Shown here: one piece after another, positions 1 to 5,708 of the stretch
Layout: every line of letters starts with the position of its first letter
How positions within the stretch are numbered: position 1 is the stretch's first letter
From: Gammaproteobacteria bacterium
GTDB taxonomy: Bacteria > Pseudomonadota > Gammaproteobacteria > Steroidobacterales > Steroidobacteraceae
Direction: 5' to 3'
DNA: 5,837 nt
NCBI GenBank assembly: GCA_030039615.1
Contig: JASHVF010000373.1
Location: 1 to 5,837 of the forward strand
Position numbers and translations under genes: made by a program
The notes under the pieces: generated by a model
The model's database searches: none
The model's input: the letters and a program-made list of their open reading frames with translations, nothing else
What the model was told of the DNA's origin: nothing

Positions 1-693
1 GTACCGCGGGCGATCGTCGGCGGGGCCCTGCTGGTGCTGGCGCTCTACCTTCTCGTCAACACCGCCTACCTCTATGCGCTGCCCTTCTGGCAGGTGGCGA
101 GCGCCAATTCGACCGCCTATCCCGATGCGCCCTCGGTCGCCACGCGCGCGGTGCAGACCTTTCTCGGCGCGCGCGCCGCGCCGATTGCCGCGCTCATTTT
201 CCTCATATCGACGATCGGATCGCTCAACGGCGTCATCCTCGGCGCGGCGCGCGTTCCCTACGCCGCCGCCCGCGACGGACTGTTCTTCGCCGCCTTCGGG
301 CGACTGCACCCCGGCAGCCGTGTGCCGCTCACTTCGCTCGTGCTGCTCGGCCTCTGGGGAGCGCTGCTCGCAGCCTCCGGAACCTTCGATCAGCTCACCA
401 ACATGGCGGTGATGTCCTACGCGCTCTTCTGGATCCCGGTGTCTCTCGCCGTCATCGTGCTGCGCCGCAAGCTGCCGCGCGCCGCGCGGCCGTTCCGCGT
501 GCCGGGCTACCCGCTGGTGCCGCTGCTCTTTGCGCTGGTGATGGTCGGGATCGTGATCAGCGCCCTCATGACCGCGACCGTGGAATCCGTCGCGGCGCTG
601 GTGCTGATCTTGATCGGACTGCCCCTCTATCCGCTGTTCCGCCGGCGGGACGGCGCGGCGGCGTCCACGGCACGCGACGTAAACGGCGCCTGA
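1..693 (+). CDS. APC-superfamily amino acid permease, C-terminal part (5' end outside window)
   Basis: The frame is open from the first base, and 230 residues precede the TGA at 691-693. The protein is a multi-pass inner-membrane transporter. Hydrophobic segments lie at about residues 4-24, 57-80, 98-120, 133-153, 170-190 and 197-213. Recognisable family features are RAIVGGALL followed by ALYLLVNTAYLYALP near the start, a glycine-containing helix ISTIGSLNGVILGAARVPYA, the loop ARDGLFFAAFGRLHP, and a late FRVPGYPLVPLLF segment. These match the L-type/SteT-like branch of the amino acid-polyamine-organocation superfamily, which moves amino acids by exchange or proton symport. The substrate cannot be read from this part. 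The protein ends in a basic cytoplasmic tail (FRRRDG). It is convergent with the exosortase operon and has no evident functional link to it. Family call is firm, subfamily less so. Confidence 0.9.
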   Translation, partial: VPRAIVGGALLVLALYLLVNTAYLYALPFWQVASANSTAYPDAPSVATRAVQTFLGARAAPIAALIFLISTIGSLNGVILGAARVPYAAARDGLFFAAFGRLHPGSRVPLTSLVLLGLWGALLAASGTFDQLTNMAVMSYALFWIPVSLAVIVLRRKLPRAARPFRVPGYPLVPLLFALVMVGIVISALMTATVESVAALVLILIGLPLYPLFRRRDGAAASTARDVNGA

Positions 694-699
694 GGCGCC
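685..699. terminator. Short GGCGCC-TGA-GGCGCC inverted repeat between convergent genes
   Basis: A perfect 6-bp inverted repeat (685-690 and 694-699) places the permease stop codon TGA in its 3-nt loop. It sits between the stop codons of two convergent genes (691-693 plus, 706-708 minus). A small bidirectional terminator or 3' end-stabilising hairpin is plausible. There is no T-tract on either side, and GGCGCC is itself a palindrome and common in high-GC DNA, so the function is a guess. Confidence 0.3.
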
Positions 700-705
700 C
701 CGGCG

Positions 706-1284
706 TCACTGCGACTCGAGCTCCCAGAGCGTCAGCGGCAAGCCACGCCGCAGCCAGAAGCCGAGACCCGCTTCGCGGAAGCGGCGCCTGAGATGCGTGC
801 GGTACCAGCGGACGCTGCGCAGGTGCACGTCGGCATCGGTGCGCTCGCGGTCGGCGTTGCGCTCGAGGTCGCCGCGGGTGAGCGCGCTGAAATACAGCAC
901 CCCGCGCGTAAGCCGCCCGAGACTCGCAAACGCGCGCACCGCGTCGGCGTGCTCGAGGTACTGCAGCACGTCGTAGCAGACCACCAGGTCGAAGGGTTGG
1001 CGAGCGCGGAATGTCTCGATGTGTCCGTGCTGCCAGCCATAGCGGCGGCAGAGATACTCACTAGCCTCGAGCGCGGTGTAGTGCGCGCGCGGCAGCAGCC
1101 GTACAAGCTCGGCGCGCAGCATCCCGGTACCGCAGCCGGCCTCGAGAATGCGTCGCACCGGCAGCCCGAGGTGCGCCACGAAGGCCGCGATGAGGCGCGC
1201 GCGTGCCCGCATCTCGGCGCGCGAGGCCACCGCAGTGCGCGCGTCGTAGTAGTAACGCTGGTAGTAATCGCGGTCGAACGGCAT
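706..1284 (-). CDS. Class I SAM-dependent methyltransferase
   Basis: The 192-aa protein starts MPFDRDYYQRYYYDART. The Rossmann-fold motif I, ILEAGCGTG, spans residues 46-54 (GxGxG-type AdoMet-binding loop). The acidic residue after strand 2 is probably Glu73 in YTALEASEYLCRRYGW (69-84), and strand 4 with its following acidic residue is FDLVVCYDVLQYLEH (98-112). The late segments LRSVRWYRTHLRRRF and LTLWELE fit the C-terminal strands. No signal peptide or membrane segment is seen, so it should be cytoplasmic. The acceptor substrate is unknown. The frame stays open upstream to 1581 but that part antisenses or overlaps the preceding gene and reads as low-quality Ser/Arg-rich sequence; ATG 1284 lies 37 bp after that gene's stop and begins the conserved part, though no clear Shine-Dalgarno precedes it. 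It is the last gene of the exosortase operon; it may modify the substrate or envelope, or be an unrelated passenger. Confidence 0.85.
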   Translation of the reverse strand: MPFDRDYYQRYYYDARTAVASRAEMRARARLIAAFVAHLGLPVRRILEAGCGTGMLRAELVRLLPRAHYTALEASEYLCRRYGWQHGHIETFRARQPFDLVVCYDVLQYLEHADAVRAFASLGRLTRGVLYFSALTRGDLERNADRERTDADVHLRSVRWYRTHLRRRFREAGLGFWLRRGLPLTLWELESQ

Positions 1285-1321
1285 GTTGGAGCGGAAGTTG
1301 ATCGCGCAGTACGCAGCCGTG

Positions 1322-1915
1322 TCAACCGCCGCGCGGCTGCGAATCGCTGGCAGTCGAGACGGCAATCGCCACGAGAGCGCCGACCGCCGCGACCACAAAC
1401 GTCCCGCCGGCCTCGAGAAAACGCGACCAGCGCTCCCACAGGGTGAGCGGATCCTCAGAGTACGCGTGCTCGAGCTGCGCTGACGCCGCGGCCATCGAGT
1501 GCACGAGCTGAGTCGCCGTGGTGATGGCTTCGATGCCGAGGAACACAACGAGGCCGACCGCCATCCGCAGCCAGCGCTCACGGCGACCGGCGGCAGGCCA
1601 CGCGAGCAGCAGCCCCCAGAAAACGATCGGTGTCTCGATCGCCTCGCCGATCTGGACGCGGGTCACGACCAGCGCAGCGGGTCTCGACTCCGTGCGATCG
1701 CGGCGCACCTCGCCAACAAGACGGAGCACCCGATCCTGGCCGTCGCGATCCGTGGTCACGGCGACCTCACGGATCACCCAGGGGTGCCCCCGGGCGATGA
1801 GCCGATCGACAGCGCCGTAGTACGGCGCGGCGAGGCGCGCGTACGGCTCAGCCAGGACAACCCCGGCCGCAAGAGCGGCGGCCGCGGCAAGCCCAAACCG
1901 CCACTCAGGCCGCAC
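1322..1915 (-). CDS. Exosortase H-associated-type membrane protein
   Basis: The protein is 197 aa from GTG 1915. Hydrophobic segments lie at about residues 7-22, 95-109, 116-138 and 170-188. Between the first two is a roughly 70-residue polar stretch, probably periplasmic, containing EPYARLAAPYYGAVDRLIA, a beta-rich middle, and RVQIGEAIETPIVFWGLLL leading into the second membrane segment. This layout (one N-terminal helix, external domain, then a cluster of helices) matches the membrane proteins annotated next to exosortase H; no catalytic motif is visible. The GTG start overlaps the end of the exosortase gene by 11 bp (1905-1915), favouring translational coupling. An in-frame ATG at 1999 would overlap the exosortase by 95 bp with poor-looking sequence, so it was not used. 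A role as exosortase cofactor or substrate handler is inferred from the neighbourhood. Family naming is from recollection and unverified. Confidence 0.7.
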   Translation of the reverse strand: MRPEWRFGLAAAAALAAGVVLAEPYARLAAPYYGAVDRLIARGHPWVIREVAVTTDRDGQDRVLRLVGEVRRDRTESRPAALVVTRVQIGEAIETPIVFWGLLLAWPAAGRRERWLRMAVGLVVFLGIEAITTATQLVHSMAAASAQLEHAYSEDPLTLWERWSRFLEAGGTFVVAAVGALVAIAVSTASDSQPRGG

Positions 1916-2429
1916 GACCGAGCGGCTTTGGTGGCAATAGGTCAGGCGGTGTGGACGACCAGCGGAGGAAGAAGAACCCCATGAGCACGATCGGGCCAAG
2001 CGGCAGCACGAGCCCGTGCAGAGCCTCCCAGGCGGCGGGGCTATAGCGGAGTATGTAATAGAGCGCCATGAGCCGCGCCACGCTCAGCACCCAGGCAAGG
2101 AGCGAGCCGGTCAGCAGCCCCTGCAACCGGCGCGCGAGGCTCGCTGGGAAGGCAACGATGGCGGCCACCAGCATGAGAAAGAGCTCAATCCCCTCGCAAC
2201 CGCGGATGACGTGCAGGCTGGCGCCCCCTGGCGAGCGGATCGAGCGCGCGACGAGCATGGCGTGCTCCCCCGGCGTCACGGCGTTGATGAGGCCAACGGT
2301 CGGCCTGAGGAGCGCGTCCTCGACGACGAAGCTCTCGAAGGCCGTGCCTCTCGAGGCCTCGAAGGCCCCGAAGAGGGCCGCGAAAAGGACGAGAAACTTG
2401 AACGCGAACAGTAGCGGGGTAGCTCTCAT
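1905..2429 (-). CDS. xrtH: Exosortase, best fit exosortase H (XrtH)
   Basis: A 174-aa integral membrane cysteine transpeptidase-like enzyme that, by family knowledge, cleaves C-terminal sorting tails on exported proteins. The three conserved exosortase residues are visible: Cys78 in VIRGCEGIELFLML, Arg119 in LSVARLMALYY and His138 in ALHGLVLPLG. Membrane segments lie at about 6-24, 80-97, 105-127 and 138-156, placing the triad at the periplasmic face. The RGCEGIE...AAIVAFPA block and the short length are typical of the XrtH class rather than the much longer PEP-CTERM exosortases such as EpsH/XrtA. Its ATG overlaps the stop of the S53 peptidase gene by 4 bp (ATGA, 2426-2429), and it lacks a good Shine-Dalgarno, so translation is probably coupled. 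The likely substrate is that upstream-encoded peptidase. Exosortase family is nearly certain; the H subtype is likely. Confidence 0.88.
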   Translation of the reverse strand: MRATPLLFAFKFLVLFAALFGAFEASRGTAFESFVVEDALLRPTVGLINAVTPGEHAMLVARSIRSPGGASLHVIRGCEGIELFLMLVAAIVAFPASLARRLQGLLTGSLLAWVLSVARLMALYYILRYSPAAWEALHGLVLPLGPIVLMGFFFLRWSSTPPDLLPPKPLGRAA

Positions 2430-5026
2430 CGGGATGAGCGCACCGCGGCCCTGCGACGGCTCGCGATAACGATGAGGACCAGGCCAAAGGCCACGTACGC
2501 CCAGAGGGGCAAAGGCCCATCCGAAGAGGCACCGGAGTCATCGGAGTCGTTGAGTGCCACTGTCGCAGAGCCATCCGCCGGATTGAGATCGAGATTGGCA
2601 GAGTTGGCAGTGAACGCCAGGCTCACAACTCCGGATCCGGTGGGAAGTATTACCAAGGTAATGGGCACCGTCGTCCCGACGGCGAGTGCGCCGACTGCGC
2701 AGCTCACCGTTTGTCCGCTCTGGGTGCAGAATGAGCTGCTCATGCTGGCGACCAGCGAGAAGCCGGTCGGCAATGTGGTTGTCACTACGACGGATGTCGC
2801 CGCCTGAGGCCCGCGGTCGCCCACGGTCAGGGAATAGGAAAGCATCCCGCCAGAAGTCACGGTGCCGCTGGCGCTCAGCGAGATGTCCGAGGAAGTCCAG
2901 TATTTCACGAGATTGGCGGCGTTGACGCTCCCCAGGCCGGTAGCAAAATCCCAGCCGGCCGCAGCACTGAAGGCAGGCGCATAAGCGCTGTTGTTGGTCG
3001 AGAGGACGCCGTAGGTTGCACCGTCCAGGTAGCAATTGATCGTTCCCTGACACACGACGTCCATGTCCCCGAGCGTGATGTCATAGAACACGCAACTGCT
3101 CGAAGTCGCATTGCCGTTAGTCGAGTTGCAATTCAGGCCGCTCGCGCTCTCGCTGGCAGCGAGCGTGTAGTAGACGAAGTTGGGGTTGCCCTGACGCGAT
3201 CCGGTGCTTTGATTCACGAGCGCCTGAATGCCCGCCATGATCGGGGTCGCGAAAGAGGTGCCCCCCGCGATGAGCCACTGGCTGGGCGTGCTGGAGGCGG
3301 AACAGGTTGAGCCGTCGGAGTCGCAGAAGACGTAGGCATGACCCCACGGCCCGTCGGCGGCGAACAGCGCAACGTCCGGGAGATCGCGGACGCCATCCGC
3401 CTGGACGCCGGGGCCAGTCTGCCAGGACGGCTTCGGCGTACCCATGCAGCCGGAGCTGCTCGTGCTGGGCACCGCGCAGCTGCTCGCGCCGCCGCTACCG
3501 GCGATGAAATCCACGAAGTCTGCACCCGCCGAGACATTGCAGAAGCCGGAGCTGCCGTAGGTCGCCGAATAGCCCTCGAAGCGCGCGATCAGCCCGCTGG
3601 CACACGACTCGTTCCACGGAATCTCCGGAATGTAGGAGAGCGCCGAGCCGTACACGGAGTTGTTGGTCGAGCTCCAGTAGGTAGAGGTGCTGCCCGCGTA
3701 GGTATCGCCGAAGTCGGTACCGCCGACCGCCACGTTGTACGCAGTGGAGGCGAAGCCGTTCACGGCAATGCCATCCGTTGCGACCGACGGCGGAGTGCTG
3801 CTCGCATCGGGTGCGTCGCACACCGCCGCGCCCCAGTCGCCGGCCGCCACGAAGACCGACACGCCCTCGCTCACCGCCTGCTCGTAGATTGAGCTGTACG
3901 CCTGGTTTGCCGTGAGACCGTTGCTGGCCTCGCAGTCCGCATAGCTGATGCTCACGATCGCCGGCGGCGTGCCGCTCGCGTTGATCAGGTTTTGAAGCGC
4001 GAGGAGCCCGCCAAAGGTCGTCGAGGTGTCCGCGCACGAGGCCAGCTCAATGGCGGCGCCCGGCGCGGCCGCACTCGCCCACTCGGCGTCGAGAATCGCC
4101 TCGTCCTGATCGTCATTCACGCGGGGGTCGGAGCAGTTGTTGGCGCCGGAAGGCTGCACTTGCGTAAACGACCCGGTCGTGTAGCCCGAAAGGCCGGTCA
4201 CGCCGCGGAAGGCACTCCAGTCGCTGGTGCTGTGCACATCGGTGTCTTCGATCACCACGATCGTCTGGCCCTTCCCAGTGATGCCCGAGGAAAAGAGCGG
4301 ATTGAAATTGTAAATCGTAGCGAGGTCGGATGGGACGACGAGGTGCACAGTGCTCGAGCCGCTCGTGGTGGTGAAGCCGGGGCGCGCCCGGTGGAGCGTC
4401 TTGTGCGGTCGGAAGTCGTTCAGCGAGACGATGCCCGCGACCGCCGGCGCGAGAGCAGCCGGAATCTGCGGGTCGCTCATGTTGGCGATGTGTCGCACGC
4501 CACGCACGTCGAGCGCATGGATTTCGGTGCGGAGCGCGCTGCGCACGGCGCCCGCGGTGCCCGAGAAGTCGATCATCATCGTGCTCGGGTAGACCCCGTT
4601 GACCGTGAACCCATGCTGGGTGAGCCAGCCGGTGACCGCTGCCACGTCCTGCTCTGCGAGACCAAAGCGCCGGCCGAACTCCGCCGCGGTGACCCAGTGA
4701 TGGTAGAAGGCTGAGTTACGATCGTGCAGCTGCTTAATGTAGAGCCGCAACTGCATCTCCCGCTCTACCGGACGCTTGAGCAGCAGCAGCATGTGCGCAA
4801 GCGGCATGCTGTCGGCGACCCGCCCACGGTCGTTGCGCGCATTGGCCTCGGGACGCGTGTTGCCGGCCCGGCGCACCGACTGCGCGTCGTCGATGGAGCT
4901 GGTGATGAGCGCGCGTGCGCCGACGTCTTGCGCAAGCGCCTGCGATGGGCCGCCTGACGCGAGCCCCAGGGCCGCCAGGCCGGGCAACACGCTGCGCAAG
5001 ACCCGCCATCGAGCCACCACCCGCAT
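2426..5026 (-). CDS. Secreted S53 (sedolisin/kumamolisin-type) peptidase with DUF11-like domain and exosortase sorting tail
   Basis: The pre-pro-enzyme is 866 aa. Signal peptide about 1-32, cleavage probably after QALA. Pro-kumamolisin activation domain about 70-205 (VEREMQLRLYIKQLHDRNSAF, GLAEQDVAAVTGWL, IVSLNDFRPHKTLH). Peptidase S53 domain about 225-710: Glu309 and Asp313 (DEAILDAEW), oxyanion Asp397 (VAAGDWGA), nucleophile Ser591 (GGTSFATP), and calcium-site segments FYDITLGD (Asp649) and GWDFATGLG (Asp693). All expected catalytic residues are present, so it should be an active serine-carboxyl endopeptidase. A DUF11/conserved-repeat-like beta domain covers about 714-826. The tail has an acidic Ser/Asp linker (826-837), PLPLWAY (838-844), a hydrophobic run to 856 and RRR (857-859), i.e. 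an exosortase-type signal. Sixteen cysteines all lie in the mature region. ATG 5026 is chosen because GGGGGGAG (5039-5032) sits 5 nt upstream and a signal peptide follows; the open frame extends to 5116 but spoils the signal peptide. First gene of the operon. Confidence 0.93.
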   Translation of the reverse strand: MRVVARWRVLRSVLPGLAALGLASGGPSQALAQDVGARALITSSIDDAQSVRRAGNTRPEANARNDRGRVADSMPLAHMLLLLKRPVEREMQLRLYIKQLHDRNSAFYHHWVTAAEFGRRFGLAEQDVAAVTGWLTQHGFTVNGVYPSTMMIDFSGTAGAVRSALRTEIHALDVRGVRHIANMSDPQIPAALAPAVAGIVSLNDFRPHKTLHRARPGFTTTSGSSTVHLVVPSDLATIYNFNPLFSSGITGKGQTIVVIEDTDVHSTSDWSAFRGVTGLSGYTTGSFTQVQPSGANNCSDPRVNDDQDEAILDAEWASAAAPGAAIELASCADTSTTFGGLLALQNLINASGTPPAIVSISYADCEASNGLTANQAYSSIYEQAVSEGVSVFVAAGDWGAAVCDAPDASSTPPSVATDGIAVNGFASTAYNVAVGGTDFGDTYAGSTSTYWSSTNNSVYGSALSYIPEIPWNESCASGLIARFEGYSATYGSSGFCNVSAGADFVDFIAGSGGASSCAVPSTSSSGCMGTPKPSWQTGPGVQADGVRDLPDVALFAADGPWGHAYVFCDSDGSTCSASSTPSQWLIAGGTSFATPIMAGIQALVNQSTGSRQGNPNFVYYTLAASESASGLNCNSTNGNATSSSCVFYDITLGDMDVVCQGTINCYLDGATYGVLSTNNSAYAPAFSAAAGWDFATGLGSVNAANLVKYWTSSDISLSASGTVTSGGMLSYSLTVGDRGPQAATSVVVTTTLPTGFSLVASMSSSFCTQSGQTVSCAVGALAVGTTVPITLVILPTGSGVVSLAFTANSANLDLNPADGSATVALNDSDDSGASSDGPLPLWAYVAFGLVLIVIASRRRAAVRSSR
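2450..2515 (-). other. C-terminal exosortase sorting signal of the S53 peptidase (residues 838-859)
   Basis: This part of the peptidase gene encodes PLPLWAY, about 12 hydrophobic residues and RRR, preceded by an Asp/Ser/Gly linker. Tripartite tails of motif, membrane helix and basic cluster mark exosortase substrates. The XrtH motif is usually IPTLxxWG; here Pro and Trp are kept in a shorter LPLWA arrangement. The call rests on architecture and on the exosortase gene overlapping the end of this one; cleavage at this motif is not shown. Confidence 0.75.
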
Positions 5027-5031
5027 TTCAG

Positions 5032-5039
5032 CTCCCCCC
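5032..5039 (-). promoter_or_regulatory. Shine-Dalgarno site of the S53 peptidase gene
   Basis: The minus strand reads GGGGGGAG followed by CTGAA and ATG. This is the only strong ribosome binding site in the operon and it decides ATG 5026 over the open upstream frame. The two genes downstream have overlapping starts without comparable sites. Confidence 0.75.
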
Positions 5040-5086
5040 ACCAGCCGCGCGACCAGAACAGCCAGTTTCCAACGTTTAACACTCGA

Positions 5087-5116
5087 AGATGACACCGCCG
5101 TAAACGGAGATGACAC
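5087..5116. repeat. 9-bp direct repeat AGATGACAC with 21-bp period
   Basis: Identical copies lie at 5087-5095 and 5108-5116 (minus strand GTGTCATCT). The period is two turns of the DNA helix, so both copies face the same side. They lie 61-90 bp upstream of the peptidase start codon, a place where a regulator of the operon could bind. The copies are exact; the regulatory role is inferred. Confidence 0.5.
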
Positions 5117-5276
5117 ATCGCTGAATGGCGCCTGAACACTTTGTAATGGACACCCAAGTGACTCAAATTCGCAGTTCTGCTGCCCCGCGGTCGGTCGCGG
5201 GAGCTTCCCGGCTGTATGCTTAAACCAGTCGCGAGCGTTTAGTGCTTAGGGTTCCGGCATTCCGGCCGCGAACGAG

Positions 5277-5282
5277 AGGAGA
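5277..5282 (+). promoter_or_regulatory. Shine-Dalgarno site of the lipoprotein gene
   Basis: AGGAGA lies 7 nt before ATG 5290. It fixes the start at 5290 even though the frame is open further upstream to 5242. Confidence 0.75.
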
Positions 5283-5289
5283 CGGTTTG

Positions 5290-5613
5290 ATGAATGGCAA
5301 ATCCCTGCGAATGAGCATTGCGGCTGCGCTCCTTAGCGCAACGCTGTCGGCCTGCATCGTGGCCCCGGCGCCGGGTTACTACGGCGAGACCGTGTACGCG
5401 GCACCACCGGCGGTGCAGGTCGAAGCGGTGGGCGTCGCGCCCGCGCCCGGCTATTTCTGGATTGGCGGCGGATGGTTCTGGGAAGGTGGGCGCTATGCCT
5501 GGCACCCGGGTTACTGGTCCGCGCCGCGCCCCGGCTACCACTGGGTGCCGCGCACCTGGGCGCGCACGGGCGGGGGCTGGCGCGTCCGCGGCGGCGTCTG
5601 GGCCCGCGGCTAA
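5290..5613 (+). CDS. Small WxxGxW-type (YXWGXW repeat-like) lipoprotein
   Basis: The 107-aa protein has a type II signal peptide: basic start MNGKSLRM, hydrophobic core, and lipobox LSAC with lipidated Cys22. The mature part begins with Pro/Ala/Tyr-rich sequence (VAPAPGYYGETVYAAPP), with APAPGY repeated near residue 51. From about residue 54 it becomes strongly aromatic and Gly-rich, with spaced Trp pairs: WIGGGW, WHPGYW, WVPRTW, WRVRGGVW. This resembles the YXWGXW/WxxGxW small envelope proteins of proteobacteria, whose molecular role is poorly known. Asp is not present at position +2 after the Cys (Ile23), so sorting to the outer membrane is expected under the E. coli rule. It is divergent from the exosortase operon and has its own ribosome binding site, so co-function with it is not implied. 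Confidence 0.87.
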   Translation: MNGKSLRMSIAAALLSATLSACIVAPAPGYYGETVYAAPPAVQVEAVGVAPAPGYFWIGGGWFWEGGRYAWHPGYWSAPRPGYHWVPRTWARTGGGWRVRGGVWARG

Positions 5614-5651
5614 GGCCGCAAGGTCCTTTAAGCAGGTCTGAAGCCAGCGCT

Positions 5652-5674
5652 CTGGGACCCCTTGGGGGTCCCAG
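5652..5674 (+). terminator. Perfect 10-bp hairpin downstream of the lipoprotein gene
   Basis: CTGGGACCCC (5652-5661), loop TTG, GGGGTCCCAG (5665-5674) form an uninterrupted stem 38 bp after the lipoprotein stop. Flanking AAGCC (5641-5645) and GGCTT (5682-5686) could extend it with bulges. No T-tract follows, so it is not a standard intrinsic terminator; it may aid termination, protect the 3' end of the transcript, or be a protein site. Confidence 0.55.
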
Positions 5675-5708
5675 CGGTGGCGGCTTGGCATTTGCCTCCG
5701 CGGCTCAC

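Larger units (their letters stand above)
5027..5289. promoter_or_regulatory. Divergent intergenic region between the exosortase operon and the lipoprotein gene
   Basis: This 263-bp stretch has lower GC than its surroundings and no credible gene. It must hold the start signals for the minus-strand operon and probably for the plus-strand lipoprotein gene. A possible -10 for the lipoprotein gene is TATGCT at 5215-5220, but no convincing -35 was found. On the minus strand, TTGAGT near 5160-5165 could be a -35 with a poor TACAAA-like -10. Neither is firm. A direct repeat at 5087-5116 is listed separately. Confidence 0.45.

Noticed and set aside
793..1446. Plus-strand open frame of 217 codons
   Set aside because: It is antisense to the methyltransferase and membrane protein genes, with Arg/Ala-rich composition typical of shadow frames in high-GC DNA.
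1285..1581. N-terminal extension of the methyltransferase to 1581
   Set aside because: It overlaps the membrane protein gene in another frame, is Ser/Arg/Trp-rich with no family resemblance, and the recognisable methyltransferase begins at ATG 1284.
1499..1984. Plus-strand open frame of 161 codons
   Set aside because: It is antisense to the partner membrane protein, rich in Arg/Pro/Asp, with no recognisable domain.
1916..1999. ATG 1999 as start of the partner membrane protein
   Set aside because: It would overlap the exosortase gene by 95 bp and add a polar Ser/His/Cys stretch before the first helix; GTG 1915 gives a normal N-terminus.
2016..2414. Plus-strand open frame of 132 codons, Glu/Arg-rich
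   Set aside because: It lies fully opposite the exosortase, whose catalytic residues and membrane helices are clear.
3338..4714. Two long plus-strand open frames (3338-3892 and 3992-4714)
   Set aside because: Both are antisense to the S53 catalytic domain, which carries all expected active-site motifs.
5027..5116. N-terminal extension of the S53 peptidase to ATG 5116
   Set aside because: The extra 30 residues would put polar sequence before the signal peptide, and the strong ribosome binding site at 5032-5039 points to ATG 5026.
5073..5241. Repeated CGTTTA hexamers (5073-5078, inverted at 5101-5106, and 5236-5241)
   Set aside because: Hexamers in an AT-richer intergenic region recur by chance, and the spacing shows no regularity.
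5239..5691. Minus-strand open frame of 150 codons
   Set aside because: It is antisense to the lipoprotein gene, which has a ribosome binding site, lipobox and family-like repeats; it is Arg/Pro-rich shadow sequence.
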